Part shown: piece by piece, positions 40,540-45,400 of the stretch
Layout of the letters: every line of letters starts with the position of its first letter
Numbering within the stretch: the first letter of the stretch is position 1
Source: Phytophthora quininea
Lineage: Eukaryota > Oomycota > Peronosporomycetes > Peronosporales > Peronosporaceae
Assembly: GCA_011947345.1 (NCBI GenBank)
Contig: JAAVTG010000975.1
Location: forward strand, 1-45,400
Direction of reading: 5' to 3'
Length of the DNA: 45,400 nucleotides
The notes under the pieces: model-generated
What the model was told of the DNA's origin: nothing
Seen by the model: the letters and a program-made list of their open reading frames with translations, nothing else
Databases searched by the model: none
Made by a program: the position numbers and the translations under genes

Positions 40540-40740
40540 ATGCGTAGTATCACGCCTCGAGTCATCGATATGACTCGACGTTGGAATTGGGAGGTGTGTC
40601 ACGGATCCACTTGCTACGTGGTTAATGACTTTCAGTGGACGTGCATTTGCCAATTTCAAGTAAGCATAATGTTGCCTTGCAAGCATGTCATGTCGGTTGC
40701 TAACAAAGTCCACGGCTGTTCGGTACTACTATAGATGGAA
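40540..40740 (+). pseudogene. SWIM zinc finger fragment, MULE-type
   Basis: Reads Y-V-V-N-D-F-Q-W-T-C-I-C-Q-F then L-P-C-K-H-V-M-S-V, matching the SWIM finger (CxC..CxH) at the C-terminus of MULE/FAR1 proteins. It is on the opposite strand to the fragment at 39638-40122, so either two elements are nested here or one was inverted. 40741-41257 has a Lys/Pro-rich open frame on the same strand that may be its tail. Confidence 0.55.
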
Positions 40741-41257
40741 TATGGAGAAGACTGAGAAGTTTCAAACAGTGAAAATCCAGTGAGAAGGCCTTGCTACAAG
40801 TTCGCCACGCTGCGAGTGCGTCAAGTGCATTTAATGGCAATAAGACCAACAGCGACGCAGAGCTGTGCCATGGAGAGGTGGAAACTCCCGACGAAAACCG
40901 AAATCCAGGTAAACCTCATGTTTAGGCTAGTACAAAACTTTGACAAATTCAAACTTCCGTCGATTTGCGTCAATCAACATCACGTCATGGACTTCATCGT
41001 GCTTTCAGTTTTCATTTTCCAATTGGCGCTGGAGATACCAAATATTTCTCCGAAGAAACGTGAAACTACACTTATCGACCCATCGGCACGTCCAACAAAG
41101 GCTCAAAAGAATCATGCAGCAGCCGCCCTCGGAACCATCAAAATCTACAACGCCCGAGATCCAAAACCAGCCGTGACCATGGCTACATTTGTGGTGAGTG
41201 CCAATAAACAAGTTCATTCTTTGGTGCCTATGACAACGAATTCATCTACTGCTGCTG

Positions 41258-41808
41258 ATGATGAAGTCAATACATCGCCCTCTAAGCCGTTCGATCATGA
41301 CGAAGAATTTTCGGCGGAGCCTTGTCCTGGTAATACGGATGCAGATGCTTACGTTTTCCCATCTTGAACGTCTTCGTTTAACCGGTGCGGCGGAGGAGAA
41401 AGATCTTCCCACATTTTCCGCCGTGGAGGACCTGATGGTGTACATTCGAGCCACTGCGAAGCTTCTCAACAACTCCCGCGCACCGATTCAAGTGAAAGGG
41501 CGGTTAGTATGGACCTCCCCTCATACTGTCAAGACCAGCGATCTCACCCATCTTCATCTGGTTGACATTCAAGGCCGTGAGTGCCTTATGGCATTGGAAG
41601 AGGTGTTCAAGAAAAATTATGCTCGGGGCTACTTGACGACTGATAGAGTGCTGATTACTGGGCCATCGCAGATTCGGCTGGTATCCCTCCCGACGGGTCT
41701 ATCGTGACGTTTGGAACCCCGAACCAGCGTGATTTGTTTATGGACAGCGCGCGCCAGCTAACTACAGGACTGACTGGGCTGGCCTTTGTTGCCCATGTTG
41801 AGTTGTGA
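41258..41808 (+). CDS. ORF of unknown function next to the MULE relic
   Basis: A frame of about 149 aa to 41707, with a second frame (P-P-D-G-S-I-V-T-F-G-T-P-N-Q-R-D) continuing to a stop at 41806-41808. The two join if the GG before TATCC near 41680 is one base short. Central part: V-K-G-R-L-V-W-T-S-P-H-T-V-K, G-R-E-C-L-M-A-L-E-E-V-F, and G-Y-L-T-T-D-R-V-L-I-T-G-P. The composition looks like a folded globular protein and the sequence is less decayed than its surroundings. No family recognised; it may be an accessory gene of the neighbouring transposon. Confidence 0.35.
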
Positions 41809-42771
41809 GTCGGTCTTGGCAGCGGCACGGATTTTTCCACTAGTAAAAACCGTAATTGGTGGTAATACTTTTTCGGTAAAAGAAAAACCAACCCCAGTGT
41901 TCGCGCAGCTCTAGTTCGGGAATGTGTTATCGGCGACGGGTCTTGACGACCGTTCTCCGAGTCCCATATAAAACATTGGTATAATAACTACTTCGTCATG
42001 TTTCCCGCCGTCCCATAATCAGTTCCTGAAAATAGGAATATCATTCATTGTTCTATCAACAACAGAAATCGCACATATTATTGCCATTGCTACTTCTATC
42101 ATTGATTTTGTTTTGCGTTGTACGCATACTGTATAGGCTGAGATCGTGTGAACAAGTTGTTCTGAACGGGAACCCCAGCGGTGTGGCTTTGGTGCCCGGT
42201 GGAGTCACTCATCAGATCGTCGCGGCGTCGCCGAATGTGATTATGGAACGGATTGCCAGGCCGGGCGCTGTGATTGGCCAAGGCGCCTTTTGGCCAATCC
42301 ACGCGCGCTACTACTCCCTGTCATCCGTCATCAGCTTGTGATGCGTCATCAGTTCGGGCCGCGACATTCCGCATACATTTCCCAAGTCGATCGGGCAAGT
42401 ACGATTTAGGAGCGGTTGTTTGGCTGGCGGTTATTTTCGGCTGCAAACGGCTGCAACACCGGCATCGACTGCAGCGTTGCTGGCGCTGCATCGTCCTTGC
42501 CGCCACTGGCTGTCGCTCGCCATGTCTTGCAGAGGCTCCCAGTCAGCCATCAGCATCTATCAAGACACGTTCACCTTGCTTGTTGCTCCTTCTCCAAAGC
42601 TCCTTCCCTAAAACCACGGCTAAAACGGACCACCCCCGATCGGTCATAAACCCGACGTGGCACATTTGCGTTTGCGTCTCCGCTCCTCACTCCCCAATCA
42701 GTCGGTCAGGCGACAGAGGTGCTGTTGAGTACGCGCTGACCGTCGCTGTCATAGATCTCCCCAGCTGCAGC
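41809..42771. promoter_or_regulatory. Upstream region of GTP cyclohydrolase II with CCAAT palindrome
   Basis: No gene is supported here. The main feature is a near-perfect palindrome at 42272-42299: GATTGGCCAA, then GGCGCC, then TTGGCCAATC. It carries CCAAT boxes in both orientations, about 470 bp before the ATG. The frame is open from 42274 into the gene, but its translation is low-complexity and is taken as leader. Confidence 0.4.
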
Positions 42772-43629
42772 ATGACGCAGGTCGAGCAGCCTCAGAGCAA
42801 CGTGGTGGACGCCTCCGCAGTCGCAACCACGTACAAGCGCGCCCCGCCCGTGGACGCGGACGCGCCGGGCCTTACGTGCCTCGGAGACCACGTGACCACG
42901 ACGTTCGTGGCCGAGACGGCGCTGCCCACCAACGGCGGCCTGTTCCGCGTACGCGCCTACCGCTCGTCGGGCTCCTTGCGAGAGAGCGAACCCATCGCCA
43001 TGATCTCCGGCGACGTGCAGGGCCAGCGCGACGTGCCCGTGCGTGTCCACGACCAGTGCTTCACGTCCGAGGTCTTCGGGTCGCTCAAGTGCGACTGCCG
43101 AGAGCAGTTGGACTACGCCAAGGCGTACACCAAGCAGCACGGCGGCGTGGTCATCTACATGCCCCAGGAGGGCCGCGGCATCGGCCTGGCCAACAAAATC
43201 AAGGCCTACGCCATGCAGGAGCAGGGACTCGACACGGTGGACGCCAACCGCGTGCTCGGTTTCAAGGACGACTACCGCTCGTACGAGCCGGTGCTCGCCA
43301 TCTTGAAGGACCTGGGCATCCAGTCCATCCGGCTGCTGACGAACAACCCGCGCAAGATTCGGCTGCTGAGCCAGCTCGGCGTGACGGTGGAAGGCCGACT
43401 GCCCGTGGTGATCAAAGGAGGCAAGTACAGCGAAGGCTACTTGGCGGCAAAGGCCACGAGGATGTCGCACCTACTGCCTGGTGCCCCTGGTGTGGCAACC
43501 GCTGACGACGACACTGCCACCGACGAGAGTCAGGACGAGGACGAGTTGGCGTTGAACCCGCAGGAAGCCGTCGCCCTGCCTGGAGCTCTCTCTCCGACCG
43601 CATCCTCATCATCGACGGAGAGCTACTAG
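42772..43629 (+). CDS. GTP cyclohydrolase II (riboflavin biosynthesis)
   Basis: Converts GTP to 2,5-diamino-6-ribosylamino-4(3H)-pyrimidinone 5'-phosphate, the first committed step to riboflavin. 285 aa, intronless. Seen: F-R-V-R-A-Y-R-S-S, then V-R-V-H-D-Q-C-F-T-S-E-V-F-G-S-L-K-C-D-C with the three zinc-binding cysteines (about 43048-43101). These are followed by Y-M-P-Q-E-G-R-G-I-G-L-A-N-K-I and L-L-T-N-N-P-R-K-I, all family hallmarks including the catalytic loop. The C-terminal ~45 residues are an acidic Ser/Thr-rich tail beyond the usual domain. No fused DHBP synthase domain is seen. Third positions are strongly G/C, unlike the relics upstream. Start 42772 was chosen because it directly precedes the family-like region and the longer frame is unconserved leader. 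Confidence 0.9.
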   Translation: MTQVEQPQSNVVDASAVATTYKRAPPVDADAPGLTCLGDHVTTTFVAETALPTNGGLFRVRAYRSSGSLRESEPIAMISGDVQGQRDVPVRVHDQCFTSEVFGSLKCDCREQLDYAKAYTKQHGGVVIYMPQEGRGIGLANKIKAYAMQEQGLDTVDANRVLGFKDDYRSYEPVLAILKDLGIQSIRLLTNNPRKIRLLSQLGVTVEGRLPVVIKGGKYSEGYLAAKATRMSHLLPGAPGVATADDDTATDESQDEDELALNPQEAVALPGALSPTASSSSTESY

Positions 43630-43642
43630 CTCCAATCAAAAC

Positions 43643-43900
43643 CTAATTAAGCTGGAGGACGAAAGGACAGCACCATATCAACGGGCGAGATGAATGCCGA
43701 GGATTGGGCCGGCGAGGAACATCGACGCTCTTCGTGTGCAGCGGGTCCTTGAGCGCGGCATCGTCCGTTGCAGCTTCAAGTTGACGAAGCAAACCCCACA
43801 CACTTTCCCCCGTTTTGGAATCGGCTAGTGCCCCGAGAGCGAGACAGAGCTGTAGACTATTTAGCACGCCCAGCAGCGCATGAACAAATGAACAAAGCAA
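43643..43900 (-). CDS. Hypothetical ORF, 85 aa
   Basis: Hydrophobic start ([17 protein letters not shown]) then a helical W-G-L-L-R-Q-L-E-A segment and a basic end. It lies antisense in the gap between two plus-strand genes, 14 bp from the end of GTP cyclohydrolase II. Not recognised; it may be chance. Confidence 0.2.
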   Translation of the reverse strand: MLCSFVHALLGVLNSLQLCLALGALADSKTGESVWGLLRQLEAATDDAALKDPLHTKSVDVPRRPNPRHSSRPLIWCCPFVLQLN

Positions 43901-44086
43901 GCAAATCTTCTCATGTCACGAAGGTGTTCACGTGCCTGCAGCATCGTTTCCCTCTTGCCAGCATCCTATTTTCATCCAATCCGATCCGGCCAGCTCGCGC
44001 TAATTCAGACGTGGCCGGCACGAGAACACTTTGCCAGCTCGAGAGCCGATTCAGTTGCCTACGGACCAAGACAGCGCGCTCCGCCG

Positions 44087-44506
44087 ATGCTGGACGACAA
44101 CCGCAAGATCGGCACGCTGCTGCTGGGGCTGGGCTTCGCCTTCCTGCTGCTGGGCGTGCTCATGTTCTTCGACGCGGCCATGCTGGCGCTGGGTGACGTG
44201 CTGTTCCTGAGCGGCGTGGCGCTCACCATCGGCCTCTCGCGCACGGTGCGCTTCTTCACGCGCAAGGAGCGGTGGCGCGGCATCGTGTGCTTCCTGGGCG
44301 GCATCCTGCTGGTCATGCTGCGCTACCCGATCATCGGCATGGTCATCCAGTCCTTCGGCTTCCTCAACCTCTTCGGCTCCTTCTTCCCCGTGGCCGTAGC
44401 GTTCCTGCGCCAGACGCCAGTGGTCGGCAATGTGCTCAACCTGCCAGTGATCAGCGACGTCGTGGACCGACTAGCAGGGGCGCAGAAGCGCGGATACCAA
44501 GTGTAA
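44087..44506 (+). CDS. GOT1: Got1/Sft2-type vesicle transport protein
   Basis: 139 aa, four transmembrane helices, the normal size for Got1. Acts in ER-Golgi and endosome-Golgi membrane traffic. Seen: [15 protein letters not shown] at the N-terminus, [35 protein letters not shown], and [12 protein letters not shown], all typical of the family. The start at 44087 gives the canonical M-L-D-D-N-R-K-I-G. Intact, intronless, G/C-rich at third positions. Confidence 0.9.
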   Translation: MLDDNRKIGTLLLGLGFAFLLLGVLMFFDAAMLALGDVLFLSGVALTIGLSRTVRFFTRKERWRGIVCFLGGILLVMLRYPIIGMVIQSFGFLNLFGSFFPVAVAFLRQTPVVGNVLNLPVISDVVDRLAGAQKRGYQV

Positions 44507-44854
44507 CTAAGACGCGCTTGACGAGATGAGAGAGGGAAGGAGACAACAAGTGATAGAAGTACTGCAGGGAGCAGTAAATACAAGAGAGTGAGGTATTGCA
44601 TCTTACCAGAATGGAAGCGTTGCTAGTCGAATGTTGTCCTCAAGCAGCAAGCTCCGATGCTCGTCAAAGGCAACTTCAAACTCTCCCTGTCCGTTGGAAA
44701 CTGTCCCTGTCTCTGGTCTAGAAAGGTTAACCTTTTACTATCAGAGCCTTTGTAGAGGTTAACCTTTTCACAGCCTTACCGCGTGGTACTTTTCCGGCCG
44801 TACAGAGCATCTCCTCGTCGTCCAGTCACTCCGCCCTCAGCTCTCCGATCCAGC
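44507..44854. promoter_or_regulatory. Promoter region of the OMP decarboxylase gene with AGGTTAACCT direct repeats
   Basis: Two copies of AGGTTAACCTTTT start at 44724 and 44756, 32 bp apart and about 100-130 bp before the ATG. Each contains the palindrome AGGTTAACCT. A CTGTCCCTGTCTCTG-like repeat lies just before them (44700-44716). Candidate regulator binding sites. Confidence 0.4.
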
Positions 44855-45400
44855 ATGAGCTTCTTCAGCACGTTGAAGGCCCGCGTGGCCGCCGTGGACT
44901 CGCTCCTGTGCGTGGGGCTGACCCGCACGCGGCCGAGCTGCCCGAGGCCTCCGCCGCCGCCGCGCAGAGCTTCTGCCTGCGCCTCATCGAGCAGACGCAG
45001 CACGTGGCGGCCGCCTACCCAACTCGGCCTTCTTCGAGGCCTTCGGCGCCGAGGGCATCACCGCCCTGCACACCGTCATCAAGGCTATTCCTCAGGGCAT
45101 CCCAGTGCTGCTGGACGCCAAGCGCGGCGACATCAGCACCACGGCGGCCGCCTACGCCGTCTCGGCCTTCGAGCAGCTGGAGGCCCACGCCATCACGTTG
45201 GCGCCGTACATGGGACGCGACTCCATCGACCCGTTCGTGCGCGGCCACCCAGAGCGCGGCTGCTTTGTGCTCTGCAAGACGTCCAACCCCAGCGCCAACG
45301 ACTTCCAGACGCTCTCGGTGGGCTCCCGCGCGCTGTTCGAGGAAGTAGCAGCCAAGTGCGAGCAGTGGAACTCGGAGGACAATGTAGGTCTTGTAGTGGG
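44855..45400 (+). CDS. Orotidine-5'-phosphate decarboxylase (UMP synthesis), 3' end outside window
   Basis: Decarboxylates OMP to UMP, the last step of pyrimidine synthesis; in oomycetes it is often fused to orotate phosphoribosyltransferase, which could follow beyond 45400. Seen: M-S-F-F-S-T-L-K, L-L-C-V-G-L, A-F-F-E-A-F-G-A-E-G-I, the catalytic L-L-D-A-K-R-G-D-I-S near 45112-45138, and T-L-A-P-Y-M-G-R-D-S near 45197. The frame shifts at 44920 (one G short in G-L-D-P-H) and again near 45015-45020, where about four bases including the codon of the conserved Lys before P-N-S-A-F-F-E appear to be missing. Both are probably sequence errors in an essential gene. Confidence 0.8.
   Translation, partial: MSFFSTLKARVAAVDSLLCVGLTRTRPSCPRPPPPPRRASACASSSRRSTWRPPTQLGLLRGLRRRGHHRPAHRHQGYSSGHPSAAGRQARRHQHHGGRLRRLGLRAAGGPRHHVGAVHGTRLHRPVRARPPRARLLCALQDVQPQRQRLPDALGGLPRAVRGSSSQVRAVELGGQCRSCSG

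Noticed and set aside
42274..42771. N-terminal extension of GTP cyclohydrolase II by 166 residues
   Set aside because: Low-complexity translation with no family similarity; the ATG at 42772 fits the family. The open frame probably reflects GC-rich leader DNA.
42706..43470. 254-aa minus-strand ORF opposite GTP cyclohydrolase II
   Set aside because: Antisense shadow caused by high G/C at third positions.

Overview
The window is nuclear DNA of an oomycete, most likely Phytophthora or a close relative. Introns are very short (about 57-73 bp, GT..AG). There are LRR-transmembrane-TKL-type receptor kinases, Crinkler (CRN) family relics, a TATA plus initiator promoter of oomycete type, and remnants of pogo, Harbinger and Mutator-like elements. 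No tRNA, rRNA or CRISPR was seen.

Layout. 1-4281: two convergent LRR receptor kinase paralogs. 4300-6500: a probable copper monooxygenase (PHM-like) remnant and a GyrI-like effector-binding gene. 6593-15279: a gene-dense block with a YL1/VPS72-type SWR1 subunit, an MPDU1 PQ-loop protein, a small coiled-coil gene, a polytopic membrane protein, an ER-type TPR protein (signal peptide plus C-terminal KDEL) sharing a 59-bp promoter with a divergent 198-aa gene, a ~109-aa gene, and ATP phosphoribosyltransferase (first step of histidine synthesis). CRN-type relics sit at 10.9 and 15.4-17.2 kb. 17312-22208: a ~1.4-kb-codon coiled-coil protein (tentatively FBF1-like) and a divergent four-helix membrane protein.

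22767-34795 is the most striking structure: eleven ~251-bp LTRs alternate with ten ~925-bp internal regions that encode only a Gag-like protein with a zinc knuckle. The whole (LTR-gag)10-LTR block is flanked by one 5-bp target-site duplication (cagga). It therefore looks like one insertion of a gag-only, non-autonomous LTR element that was amplified in tandem.

34800-41800 is a graveyard of DNA transposon fragments. From 42.7 kb unique genes resume: GTP cyclohydrolase II (riboflavin), a Got1-type vesicle transport protein, and the start of orotidine-5'-phosphate decarboxylase (pyrimidine synthesis), cut by the window end.

A window-wide caution: about fifteen apparent frameshifts, many in housekeeping genes, fall on mononucleotide runs that look one base too short. 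This pattern fits assembly homopolymer undercalling better than gene decay, and I have weighed the pseudogene calls accordingly.
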